From positions 1-14,951 of the forward strand of contig JAAAIG010000911.1 in the NCBI GenBank assembly GCA_015852425.1: a DNA stretch of 14,951 bases, in the 5' to 3' direction. Below are positions 1 through 9,946 of the stretch, piece by piece; within the stretch, counting starts at the first letter, position 1, and every line of letters starts with the position of its first letter. Position numbers and translations under genes: made by a program. The stretch comes from Gryganskiella cystojenkinii (taxonomy: Eukaryota > Mortierellomycota > Mortierellomycetes > Mortierellales > Mortierellaceae). Under the pieces are notes generated by a model. It saw nothing but the letters and a program-made list of their open reading frames with translations. It was not told where the DNA came from and searched no databases.

Positions 1-277
1 TATTTAGTTTTGTATCTAGCCCCGAAGTCAGTCTATCTTTTTTATGACAGGGACAACGTTGATCGTCTCCCTCCCTTTCTTTTATGTCCACCTCTTCTAC
101 TTTCTTTACACTTGACGCGAAAGTTGGATGAATACCCCCACCCAAAAAGAATTCTTTGACAGAATAAAAAATGGTGATATAATTTATCGACGGTGACGAG
201 CACAAACTTGTTTTGCTTTATGTACTGGTGTCAAACTCGGCGAGATCGATTGCGATGTGTTTGCTAGGTAACCGAGC

Positions 278-950
278 ATGGATAGGCTTGAGCGTGTAAT
301 AACATTTGCGGACGATGTTGTAGCTGCGGCACGACGAGCTAGCTATCCAAAATGGAACTCTCGGAGATGGATCCCTTACTACCTTGGCAGACGGTATTAC
401 CAAAGTGCACGAAAAAAAAAACGAACAAGCGCATTCCCATCTCGTTCAATGATGTTGATCTTGATTGGCAAATGACCGTTATCAAGTTGGATCGTTATGC
501 CGTTTATTTAGGAATGGACATTCCTACTGAACTCGGACTGGGTACAGTATCACCGGCAAAAAGCGTTTGGATCGCGCAGCAGTAAGCACAGTCGAAACCA
601 AGTGGACAAATATATGGTCAATGATAAGAGACCAGAATGGTCGCTCAAGAACGACCAAAGGTCCAACACACTCTCAAATATATAGCGTTGAAGGAGCAGT
701 TCATGAAAGAGATCGAACTATACCTCACGGCCAATTTTCAGATCGACCCTTTGAGTGACTGTAAAGATCCGTTGTGATGGTCGAACTGAAAGTAAAGCCG
801 AACGTGGAGGTTCATCAGCCTTACCGATGTCGTTTTACACAAACAGAGAAGGACGAAGTGGAACAGACGGTGATCACCTGGAAAAAATATTGTGATCGCA
901 TGAGTAAACTTGAGAGAGCCATTGAGGATGAATATTTTTCTGAGTATAAT
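278..950 (+). mobile_element. Decayed Ty3/gypsy-like pol fragment (protease end to RT start)
   Basis: No intact reading frame exists here, but pieces in different + frames resemble consecutive parts of a Ty3-type polyprotein. Around 475-550 one frame reads YAVYLGMDIPTELG, like the 'ILGMDWL' block near the end of a retroviral-type aspartic protease. After 780 another frame has ELKVKPNVEVHQPYR followed by EKDEVEQ, like the segment opening the reverse transcriptase domain (H-I-L-x-P...RPYR...E...E). Between them a third stretch (about 660-760) reads as a lysine/glutamate-rich linker. Several stops and at least two frame changes separate the pieces. No terminal repeats or primer-binding site were seen, and the catalytic YxDD region is absent. 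The assignment rests on motif recognition by eye and could be wrong; the fragment is in any case non-functional. Confidence 0.35.
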
Positions 951-1045
951 ATAGTGCCTCGTTTTTATCTCTCATTAATTAATAGTATACGAATAATATG
1001 CCTCCATCGAGCTCCAAACTACGTTTCTTTGATATCTACACCCTC

Positions 1046-3924
1046 TCACAACGACCGTTGAAGTCGTTGGGCTTGTTCTTCGACTCGGATCTGTTCAAGA
1101 TCAAACTCGAGCTGAGCCTTCTTGAGCGCCAACCTCTTGGCCTTCAGCTCTGCACTCTCTCCGACCGAGTTCGAGTTTATAAAGACCTCGGAGGTATGCG
1201 TCGGTGACGAAGGGTCTGAGGAAGTCGGGGACCAGGAAGAGGTCAGTGTCCGAGCAGGGGAATAATTGCTCGTAGGGGTATATGAAGAGGCTGGGGTATA
1301 TCCGAACGAACCAGAGGCAGTAGTCGGAGGAGAAGAAGTTGGACGGAATCGATCAGGTTGTTGTTGTGGTGGTGGAGGAAGAGGAAATGACGCTGCTCCC
1401 GTATTCCCGGGACTCTCTTGAGGACTACCAATGGAATTAAAGCCCGGACTATTATTGTTCATCGCCATCATCCAGGGCTGGATCATCGAAGAAGGAGGAG
1501 GCGCTACCTGAGGGGATCGAGATCGAAGTTCCCAATCACTACCGTCGGAGGAGTGGTTCATTGAACCACCAACAGCAGAAGCCTCACCCCAGCCAGCAAA
1601 ATTGTTGGCTGCATACTGAGGCGAATTAAATATCAGAGAAGTCGTTCCCTGAGAACCCGGTGATGCCAAGGAACCAAAGGAGCCTCCTGAGGGATAAGCA
1701 TTTGTTTGTGGACTCTGTGGGTTCCTAGATTGGTTTTGGGCGTCGAGGTTGAGGTTGGTGTTGGAGCTGGGTGAGCGCAAAAAGGAATCCGTTTGGTGGT
1801 ATCGAATCGGCGCATGGGGCGAGAGAGCGCTAGTCCTGCTACCGTTGGGCGAATCCGAATAATCCGCGAATTGTGGGGAGATGGCTCCTCTGCCAATTCC
1901 AGAAAGAGGTGGGGGCGGAGGAAAGAAATGAGAGCCGCCATCGTAACTTTCGGCAACGGGATAATTCTCTGTGGGCGAGGATGCCGTGTAAGATCCCGTC
2001 CTAGGCTTAGTTCCTGTGGGCAAATGTGGCAGTGGCAGCGGGGAGTCATATTCTTTTGCAAAAGACGCATGGTTGGTTGGGGTCGTCTGGTTCACGACTT
2101 GATTGGTATCCATTTTTCGATCATCCAGGGCATAGCCCCCAAGACTAGTATTGCCATCGACCTCCCCGTCCATACTATCATCGTCCTTCTTATACCGCCT
2201 CGAGAAAAACATGGCATTGGTCCTGCTATTGGTCTTCGGTGTAGGGGGCAAGGATGCCTTGTTGCTGAGGGTTCGATCCTGGTACGGTTTTCTTTGATAT
2301 CGCTTGAAAACAAAAAATCCGATTGCGGCCAGTACAATGATTCCACCAACGGCACCTCCGGCAATGGGGCCAAGACTGGACTTTTGTGAGGTCGGCGGGG
2401 GTGCACCGGCGGGCTCGGAACCTGTTGTGGCCCTTGGCTTTAGCGAAGTCGAGGTTGCAGTCATGACGGTAGTCGTTGTCGTAAAAGCGTACGTGGGGAG
2501 TGGTCCCGAGACTACAAATTCCGTGATCCACTGATTTGTTGGAATATGGTAGATTAACGGCATGGTGCTCATCATTTGGGTCGCGTTTTGTCCTACGAGT
2601 TGCCAACAAGAAAAAAAAATAGCTGAGTCACGGAAACAGAAGGCAACATCATCACTCTCGGCCGAGGACCATTGAATTCAGATTCTCGTTTTTACCTCCC
2701 CAGACGAGAAAGCTATCGCCATAGCTTGCACAAACATGGCCGTATCGCGCCTCAGACGGTGTAACACTCGTTCCTTGCGTCCAGGCGAGGTTTTGCACAT
2801 CCAAGATGAACAGACCTGCGGACACAACCGATTTCATCGAGTTGATACCTCCAAAGATTATCATTTTGCTATGATCGGAGGCTGTGTTGTCCAAAAGATG
2901 GTTAGATCCAATTTCGCATTGTTTCCTTCAACAAGTAGTGATTCATCTTCGCAACATCCAACGTCACTGTTCTTTTTACTTTGAGCCATGCAGTGAGCGT
3001 TGACATCGCCTGGCGATGTTCCTGTGGGTGTCTATGAATTATAAAAAAACACGGGTCAAATAAGGACCGAGATTTGGTGGCACAAAAAAATCAATCGATC
3101 AACAAGTATATCCACAATGAGTGAACGACCTTTGAGATGTAGAGCAAGAAAAGGGTTATGGGGCACAACGCACAACTTACAAGGTAGGTCCATGAATTTG
3201 TTTGCTGAACGAATTCATACAGGTACGGACTTGGAGAAGGTGTACTGATGCCTGTGCCTCCGTACAGAAGGACCGCGTTCCTCAGATTGCTGAACAAGAA
3301 ACTGTAAAACGCGATCCCAGACGGTACCTGCGTCATCTGAGACGCTGTCGGAGGCCACCAAGGCACTGTATTCATGACTGAGGTTGATGCAGTCTGGTTG
3401 AAGAGGCACATCATCGGCAATGCACCCGCCGTACAGGCGTTGGGCATATACACGTTCAATGAAGCGTCGACCCACAACTTGTATCCATATATGCTTGGAT
3501 TGACGGGATTTGGCTGCCAGTAATCCAACCAATAGCCGCTGGTTAAGTTAAGACCGGTAAGAGCATTTTGCAGCGGGCTCCAGATATACAAGAAGTTGTT
3601 TGAGGTGACCATCATGCCATGTTGCCATGCCTTTGGGACAAATGGCCCTGCGGACGGCATAGCGACCCACGGTGCACTGGTGGCGTTGAAGGATTTACTT
3701 AAGCTCATTGTATAGAGGATCTGAGTCTGGTTCTTCCCATCCTGCGTTGTGGACCCTCCATGAACAAAAAAAGTCGTGCCCGAGCTAGCATAGGCGGCCT
3801 GAGTGACGACGTCGGGTTTCGCCGCTGCCGCGGCTGTAGGAGAGAGATGGAAGAATGCGATGTGGAGGAGTGTCACCAAGAGTGTTGTTGACAGAGCAAA
3901 GGCACCGTTCGGTCGTTGAGCCAT
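1046..3924 (-). CDS. K1: kelch-type single-pass membrane protein with long Ser/Pro-rich cytoplasmic tail
   Basis: Four exons were rebuilt: 3924-3181, 3031-2980, 2881-2696 and 2592-1046, giving 842 residues. Donors are GTAAGT, GTAAAA and GTAAAA; acceptors are TAG, CAG and TAG. Residues 1 to about 35 form a signal peptide. Residues 36-360 look like a kelch/galactose-oxidase-type beta-propeller: glycine pairs (FVHGG, LYGGTG, IIFGG, VWGG) alternate with Tyr/Leu-x-x-D...W strands. Two cysteine pairs (ACTAGALPMMC; HCM with HVCASYGDSF) are shared with the paralogues. A Thr/Pro stalk precedes a transmembrane helix at about 404-423, followed by basic KRYQRK, so the 420-residue tail should be cytoplasmic. 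The tail is Ser/Pro/Asn-rich with a run of five prolines near 552-556 and ends in a charged helix (about 808-842). Known role of such domains: protein or glycan binding. The ligand here is unknown. Splice sites are inferred, not confirmed by transcripts. Confidence 0.85.
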
Positions 3925-4097
3925 TGTCGGAATACGCAGGAATCAAGGTGGACGAGAATGGAAAGGAGGCTAGTGAAGGAGAAACCTGTGTCAAGACAGC
4001 TGGGTCTTGAGGGTTGAGGAGGATGACAACCACCACAGGTGAAGCAAAAAAGACGGTGTGTCCTTTGGAGAGGAGGGGGGAAGAAAAAGAAAAACAA

Positions 4098-4120
4098 AGA
4101 GAGAGAGAGAGAGAGAGAGG
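4098..4120. repeat. (GA)n microsatellite, about 11 units
   Basis: An uninterrupted GA run on the + strand, which is CT on the K1 coding strand, lies about 175 bases upstream of the K1 start inside a wider purine-rich block. Runs like this vary in length between strains and can influence promoter openness. Its position in the K1 promoter is what is visible; any effect is inferred. Confidence 0.9.
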
Positions 4121-4695
4121 AGGAAAAAAGAAAAGAAGAATGCGATGGACGAACACAGAGAAACAAGAAAGGAAAATACAATCCATTCATCCTCTCTGGC
4201 AATGAACAAAGGAGATTTTATTTTGGAGGCCCTAGAGCAAATGTTGCTCTGCTGGACAGGAACAAAACGCAACATGCACCACTGCTCATAAAACCGCCGA
4301 TAAGAGTTCCCATCTTTCAGCACATTGGTGGAGAGAGAGAGAGTGAAAGCTCTTGTGCCACCTATTTTTTTAGCTCAGGCACAAATTTTCTTGGCCGGCA
4401 AAATGCAAAAACACACAAAGAGCAAAGTGTGAGTGTAATGCCTTCCTCAAAAGAGGTCCCGTTGAATAGAAAATAAATGGTAAGTGGAGATGAATGAGGA
4501 TGCAAGCGATGAATTGCACATTGCAAAAAAGAGACAACGGACGAAAAGTGAAACCTTAAAATGAGCTTCCCCAAGCGTTCCGCACAGCACAGAACAAAAA
4601 AGAGAACAGGGAAAATACAATCTCCTTTTTTTGCTCCCGCAGCTCATCGAGACATTAATGGCGCATTGGTTCGTCATGTTCATGCCGTTCATTAC

Positions 4696-4701
4696 TTTAT
4701 T
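4696..4701 (-). terminator. AATAAA polyadenylation signal of K2
   Basis: AATAAA on the - strand lies about 50 bases past the K2 stop codon, in an AT-rich block containing ATTAATTAATTAAT. Position and context fit a cleavage/polyadenylation signal. Confidence 0.55.
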
Positions 4702-4747
4702 CGTTCATTAATTAATTAATAAATTACTTTTTTTTACCCTACACCTC

Positions 4748-7700
4748 TTAAAAATACTGTTGTTGTTGATGTTGTTGTAGTTGTTGTTCTTGTTCTTGTT
4801 CTTGTCGTTGGGTCTGCGCTTCTTCCACTCGAAGTTTTTCAAGGTCAAACTCTAGCTGAGCCTTCTTCAATGCTAGCCTCTTTGCCCTCAACTCTGCACT
4901 CTCAACGGTCGTGCTCGAGTTCAAAGCGACCTCGGAGGCGTGTTTTGAGGAAGAAACTTCCGAAGTGTTTGGAGACCAAGACGACGTAAGCGTCCGAGTC
5001 GGCGAGTAAGTACTCGTAGGCGTGTACGCACTCACATCCGAATATGTCACTGGTCCAGAGAGACCAGTCATGGGATGGAAACGATCCGGCTCTGGTTGAG
5101 CGACTACAACAGGAGCAGAGATCGCAGACAAGGAACGAAAGCGATCGGATTGTTGAAAAGTAGACGAGACAGGGCCAGAAATGGCGGACGAAGGGCGGAA
5201 TCGGTCCTGTGCAAGAGGAGGAGAGACTGGACCCGAAGTAGCAGACATGGGACGGAAACGATCCGGCTGAAGAGGCGGCAACGGGAAATAAGGTCCAGCG
5301 TTACCGAGGCCCTCATGGGGACTGCCGACAGTATTGGCCATCATCCAGGAGTGGGTCATCGGAAGAGCTGGCGGGGTCGTCGCATGATTGGATCGCTTCT
5401 GCAGTTCCCATTCATTATTAACAACATTGCCGTCGTTACCCCATCCAGCGACATTGGTTTTAGTTCCAGGGGCAGAGCGCGGGGGCGTGTTGATGTTGTT
5501 AAAGACCAAGGAAGTCGTCCCCTGAGACCCTGGGGATGCAAAAGAGCTAAAAGAACCTTGATAGAGGTGCGGGTTCGTGTGTGGACTCTGTGGAATCTTG
5601 GGTTGTGCAAAGGTGTCGAGATTGGGGTTGAATGCTGCCAAAGGTGAGTGAGTACCAATACCGGCGTACAAAGGTGTCGTATGGGGCGACAAAGCGCTAC
5701 TCCTGTCGCTGTCTCGAGATGTTTCTGAATATGCTGCATACTGGCCAGCCGCGGACGTGGTCGTGGGTACGGATCCTGATGAAAAACGAGGTGGTGGTGG
5801 TGGAACATACGATAAGTTGCCGTCTGGACTGTTGGTGACCTGTGCACTTTTCCTCTGCGGTGTTGGTATGGTAAGCAGCGGAGGTGGCGATCGAGCAGGT
5901 CGCACGGACGATGCATCGTCGTTCGTTCTCGAAGAAGCATATTTAGCTGTTGCTTCCTGACGCAGGTTTGGGTCGACTTTATCTCTTCTGATGTATTGAC
6001 CGACATCATGATCGTTGACGTCGTCTTGGTCGTTGGACTCCCGCTTCGGTTTATCCTTATGCTTTTGGTCTCGGTTTGGGTTCCTCTGGTTTCGTTTAAA
6101 AATGAAAAAGCCGATAGCGAGAATGACAATGAGCCCTCCGATGACTCCACCGGCAATAGGACCAATACTCGACTTCTTTTCAGGCGGTGGAGGCGGTCCA
6201 GTCGAAGGTTCTTTCGTAGCTCCTGGAGTCGCCACCGTGTTAGTGATCGTGGGCTGAGAAATGGTGGTGGTTGTGGTGACGATTGGGATGATGGCAGACG
6301 CTGGGAGAGGGCCTTTAATCACATACTGGCTTATCCACTGGTTTGTGGGGATGTGATAGATCATCATATCTCCTCCCATAACAGAGGTCGCGTTCTGCCC
6401 TAAACGTGCGAGTACCACAGAAACAAAAAAAAACAATTATCAGCGCGAGGGAAAATTTCTTTTCGAGAGAAAATAATACAATGCTTCCTTCAGCCTGTTT
6501 CATGCGCCTTTTTTTTTACCTCCCCAGACGAGAAAACTGTCGCCATTGGTGGTGCAGGTGTGACCATATCGAGCCTGGGAAGCCGGTGCACTCGTCCCTT
6601 GAGTCCAGTTCATATTCTTGAGATTCAAGATGAAGAGACCAGCCGAGATTGTGTTTGTCGAAGAGATGCCTCCAAAAGCGATCATTTTGGTTCTATCGGA
6701 TGCTGTAATCCGCCGAAAGTGTTAGCGAGTGAAGCACACATTTACTCGACACGAGTAGGGACATAAATGCTATCCTTTTTATGTTTCGATAGAGAATTCG
6801 GACAGTGAAGGAAAGAGAGGGAGATAAAGAGATAGCAAAAAGGACGGAGCCGCAACACTTACTTTCTAACATGCAGTGAGAGTTAACATCGCCGGGAGAA
6901 GTTCCTGTGGTGGTCTTGAAACATAAGAAAGATAGCTCATTAAAAAGTGTTGCGAGTAAAATCGAAAAAAAGACCATCCCACAGTCCCTCTCCTGGGACT
7001 AGAGGTGAAACTTACAAGATGAGTCCAGGTATTCTTGTTACTGATGTATTCGTACAGATACGGACTTGCTGTAGGCGCGAAAATGCCTATACCTCCATAT
7101 AAAAGCATCGACTCCCTCGACGTGCAGCCTGTGAACGTGTAATACGAGATGGCAACAGGAGTCTGTGCCGAGGACCAGGGCAAAGCGCTCATTGTAACGT
7201 TGGACAAGTAATTAATGATCTTGCACGTCATCTGGATGCCACCCGACGTGCAACCATAAGGTATATACGGCTGCGTATATCTATCCATCAAGATTTGGTG
7301 TCCATACGGGTATTTGATTAGGCTTGAATCGGGCAGTTGAGTCGAACCAACCCAATTACCATTGTAAAGATGGAGGTAAGTGTAAAAAGTGCGAGTCTCG
7401 CCAACCCAGATGGCCAAATAATCATGAGGGGACATTGCCATGGCATGTTTCCAGGTTTTTGGTGGGTCTACCGGAGTGCTTTCAGCCGTCAATGACCTTG
7501 CTATCCATGGTGGGTTGTTGGCATTGAAGGGTTGCCCCATGCTCAAGGAATAGAATCCTGCAGTCAAAGCACTGCCATCGATGGTCTGCGATCCTCCTTG
7601 GACATAAAGATCGAAGCTGACATTGTTCGTAGGGTAATTGTAGGTCGTGAAGTACGCGGGGTAAGTGACAGGGGGAGGCTGCAGAGCCTCTGATAGATGT

Positions 7701-7762
7701 AAGAATGCCAATTGAAGGACTGCAACTGACAAAACAGAGAGACCACCCATGCGTATCATCAT
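4748..7762 (-). CDS. K2: kelch-type single-pass membrane protein with repeat-bearing, Gln-rich cytoplasmic tail
   Basis: Four exons were rebuilt: 7762-7016, 6914-6863, 6702-6520 and 6399-4748, giving 877 residues. Donors are GTAAGT, GTAAGT and GTAAAA. The start is the first in-frame ATG (7762); ATGs at 7759 and 7750 are alternatives and all give a signal peptide. The ectodomain parallels K1 (YVQGG, LYGGIG, IAFGG, VWGG; the same cysteine pairs, GCTSGGIQMTC and HTCTTNGDSF). A Thr/Pro stalk leads to a transmembrane helix at about 408-428, then basic KRNQRN. The tail of about 450 residues shares short blocks with K1 (SPGSQGTTSL, SWMMA, RTLTSSWSP, AKRLALKKAQLEFDLE). It differs in two ways: four copies of a 19-20-residue DRFRP unit (residues 707-778) and a glutamine-rich end. 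A proline run (VPPPPPRF) could bind SH3, WW or EVH1 domains. Function unknown; a surface receptor or adhesin is the natural guess. Confidence 0.85.
4758..4812 (-). repeat. CAA/GAA-type trinucleotide repeat coding the Gln/Glu-rich K2 C-terminus
   Basis: The last K2 codons are mostly CAA and CAG with interspersed GAA, giving a Gln/Glu run ending QQQQYF. K1 stops soon after the shared helix and has no such run, so the extension probably grew by slippage in K2. Confidence 0.75.
5048..5263 (-). repeat. Intragenic tandem repeat: four DRFRP-x-SAxSGPV units in K2
   Basis: Within the K2 tail the motif Asp-Arg-Phe-(Arg/His)-(Pro/Ser), then Ser/Thr-rich residues and (Ser)-(Gly/Ala)-Pro-Val, occurs four times at spacings of 19, 20 and 20 residues (residues 707-778). 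Conserved positions are D, R, F and the final PV. K1 has a single DRFRP (from residue 741) at the matching place. The copies differ in wobble and linker bases, so the expansion is not very recent. Confidence 0.85.
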
Positions 7763-8957
7763 CGTCAAAAGGGAGAAGTCGAGGAGGCGAGATAAGAAAC
7801 GAGATCAACGAGGGGCTGAGAGACTGTGTCTTTTTCAAAATGATCAGAACGGCCAGAGGAAAGAATAGTGGGGAGGGGGACGAAGGCCTGGAGGATAATA
7901 GAGAGATAGGAAGAAGGTGAGTGGAGAACCGAGTCAACACAACAAAGAAAATAGAAAAGGGAGAAAGACAGATACCTTCGGCAAAAGATTTGGTTTTCGT
8001 CCTCGCCGCCATCTTTTCCCGGGTGAAAGAGTCCAGGAACAAGTGCAAAGCTCACATAAAAAGCTCACTATCGCTTGGAAGAACCGGGGGCCTGAAAAAT
8101 TGAAATTATGGACAACAAGAAGGGAGATGCAAAACAAAAACTTTTGTGTGACACTGTCTTCTCTGGACACCAGGGGATTTTTTTTCTTGCTAATGCAGAC
8201 GAAACCACAGAAAAAGTGAGACACAAGGACACAAAAAGTCTCTGTCAACAATGTGAGCATTTGAGTGGTTAATCGAGCAATTTTGTGTTGTCGTTGGAGT
8301 ACTGGCTTGAGCGGTGTTGCTTAATGACTCTGGGTTTCTGGAGGGGAAAAGGAACCATTTCGATGGATGAATGATGAGGAATGAGTAATGAGGAATGAAT
8401 ATGTTTCAAAACGTATTCGTGCTTGCTGTGCTACGCCAGAATGGTGATAATAAAAACAGTCGATAAGAATGCCGGTTGTTATTGACAATGATTTGTATGG
8501 TGTAATGTTGAACATTGGTTCTATTGACACCATCTTCGACCCCAGCGTTGTGGAAAACACAGTTTGCATGTTGACCCTGAGGATGGCAACATAGAGCTGG
8601 GGACTAAAGGGACTGCAGCAGCTCGTTTGGATCGCACTCGTTCTTTTTGAGATTACAACTGCCGATCGATACTTTGAGATCAGAGTAGAGGTGCTACGAC
8701 TCTCCACTTATCTAATTATTATTGGTAAGAGTTATTTTTGATGCTCGGTTTCGGTATCACTGGCTTTCTTAACCCACTTCACGATGCGGATGAGGAGGAG
8801 TATGTCATACCCAATACCCAGTAACCTCGGGCTTGCCTCCATCTCCCTGGCGATCAGTTTGAAATCCCGTCTTCTGAGAGAGGAGTTGTTTGGTGGTATA
8901 TTGAGCGCGGCCATCATTGGAGTACCGAGTATTCACCACGGCTTCCGCAAAAATTCT
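7763..8957. other. K2 upstream region and unassigned DNA
   Basis: The part nearest K2 (7763-8060) is purine-rich on the + strand, so pyrimidine-rich on the coding strand as in the other kelch genes; no TATA box was seen. An ATG-led stretch at about 8055-7975 (-) ends at a plausible GTATCT donor and might be a 5' leader exon, but there is no matching evidence. At 8355-8400 there is a short ATGAGGA-type simple repeat. From 8490 to 8957 several frames on both strands are open for 30-95 codons, e.g. 8732-8917 (-) and 8784-8969 (+). They overlap and contradict one another, and none shows a recognisable domain, so no gene is called. Confidence 0.4.
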
Positions 8958-8963
8958 TTTATT
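8958..8963 (-). terminator. AATAAA signal of the small secreted-protein gene
   Basis: AATAAA on the - strand lies 21 bases downstream of the TAG at 8984-8986, a typical distance. It supports that stop as the true end of the upstream reading frame. Confidence 0.5.
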
Positions 8964-8983
8964 TCTTAAGCATCTTTTCCCTG

Positions 8984-9670
8984 CTAGCTTCGTTCGAGTC
9001 CTGTGATAAGCTCTGGAAGATCGCGATCTTGAAGATAGACTTGTATTTCTTGAATCATTGTATCTACTTCCGAAGTATGTCTGAACCAACACTCTTGGAC
9101 CGTGACCCTCAGTTTGTACCGAAGGTTATCTTTATGACAACAGTATCCTGTTGAGAAAGTTCGTTGATAATGACAAGTCTCATTTAGTGCAGGAGAGGTA
9201 CTGATTAGGTCCAAGACCTGCAGCACACTTACAGGTAGACCACGTGGGCTGCGGTTGTCTGCCGCTGATACCAGCTGGTCAACTGCCCAACAGGCGAAGA
9301 GGATTGAGAAGTGAAATTTGTCATTGCCCAAGTCGACAGGCTCGATGCCTCCGTCAGCGAAACTTGACAGGAAGGATGGCCCAAGAGGAGCCGCGCAGGA
9401 ACGTGGCAGCACTGGCGCTTTGCCCTCGCTCCTGTGCCGTCCTCCAGGGGTTTTGGCAACCTCGGCCTCAACGATCTGAGCGCTATTGTCAATTTCCATG
9501 AGCCCTTCGTCAATGACAACACCGAAAGATGACAATAGTTGTGAGGTTTGGTGGCAGTAGTGAAAGATATGAAGATGGAGTAGGAGCGAATGCGTGGGAG
9601 TGGTTAAACAAAGGACACAGTGAGATACAAAGGTGAGGGCGAGGACAAGAAATGCAAATCGGCGCGTCAT
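8984..9670 (-). CDS. Putative secreted protein of unknown family
   Basis: The open frame gives 228 residues from the ATG at 9670. The first 21 residues (basic MTRR, a hydrophobic core, then CVLC) look like a signal peptide, which is why this start is preferred. The same frame is open to an ATG at 9817, but that codon overlaps the AATAAA of the upstream gene and would hide the signal peptide. The mature part has many cysteines (e.g. ETC, GYCC, QECW), a Gly/Pro-rich middle and a charged C-terminus (VYLQDRDLPELITG). No domain is recognised. A consensus GTAAGT donor at 9232 with a CAG acceptor ending at 9148 could remove 85 nt and truncate the product at about 9109. A 277-codon open run outside other genes is unlikely by chance, but reality and splicing are unproven. 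Confidence 0.5.
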   Translation of the reverse strand: MTRRFAFLVLALTFVSHCVLCLTTPTHSLLLHLHIFHYCHQTSQLLSSFGVVIDEGLMEIDNSAQIVEAEVAKTPGGRHRSEGKAPVLPRSCAAPLGPSFLSSFADGGIEPVDLGNDKFHFSILFACWAVDQLVSAADNRSPRGLPVSVLQVLDLISTSPALNETCHYQRTFSTGYCCHKDNLRYKLRVTVQECWFRHTSEVDTMIQEIQVYLQDRDLPELITGLERS

Positions 9671-9816
9671 GATTTGGACGACAAAGTTTACATGGAATGG
9701 CACATTTGCTTCAGTGACTGCGTTCTTGGTAAGAAATGTAGCAGTAGTGGAGCTTTTCGCCCATCTCGCGCCTGACTGGAAATATAGATGCTGAAGCAAA
9801 ACTTTCTCTTCCATCA

Positions 9817-9822
9817 TTTATT
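9817..9822 (-). terminator. AATAAA polyadenylation signal of K3
   Basis: AATAAA on the - strand is 125 bases past the K3 stop. Its last A is also the first base of the ATG at 9817, which argues against that ATG as the start of the next gene. Confidence 0.45.
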
Positions 9823-9946
9823 CAACGCATGTACCTCGTTTCTCGTCCTGAAAACGATATTACCATCCTTCCATGCACGTTGTTCGGCGCCAAGCCCGGA
9901 ACTTTCCGAAATGATCCTACTGTTGTGACATCTTGCTTCTTTCCGA

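Larger units (their letters stand above)
3925..4747 (-). promoter_or_regulatory. Intergenic region and presumed promoter of K1
   Basis: About 820 bases separate the K1 start from the K2 stop. On the coding (-) strand the first 350 bases upstream of the ATG are strongly pyrimidine-rich, including a CT microsatellite. No TATAAA was seen. Short open frames on both strands here are Lys/Arg/Glu- or Ser/Phe/Leu-rich products of the purine/pyrimidine skew and not genes. The distal part (4690-4747) belongs to the K2 3' flank. Confidence 0.4.

Noticed and set aside
4014..4476. Lys/Arg/Glu-rich + strand frames upstream of K1
   Set aside because: They are produced by the GA microsatellite and purine-rich tract; overlapping frames of similar length exist on both strands.
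7763..7768. K2 start at 7768
   Set aside because: The codon there is TTG; the first in-frame ATG is at 7762.
8321..8707. 128-codon - strand open frame
   Set aside because: It opens with GTG, not ATG, has no signal peptide or recognisable domain, and its composition (Ser/Thr/Ile-rich) looks like non-coding AT-rich DNA.
9671..9817. N-terminal extension of the small secreted protein to the ATG at 9817
   Set aside because: That ATG overlaps the AATAAA of K3, and the extension would bury the signal peptide starting at 9670.
9814..9946. K3 tail continuing in the next frame after its stop
   Set aside because: Only a few residues beyond the membrane segment resemble the paralogues; the rest (about 45 codons) has no similarity to the K1/K2 tails, so it is treated as 3' untranslated sequence.
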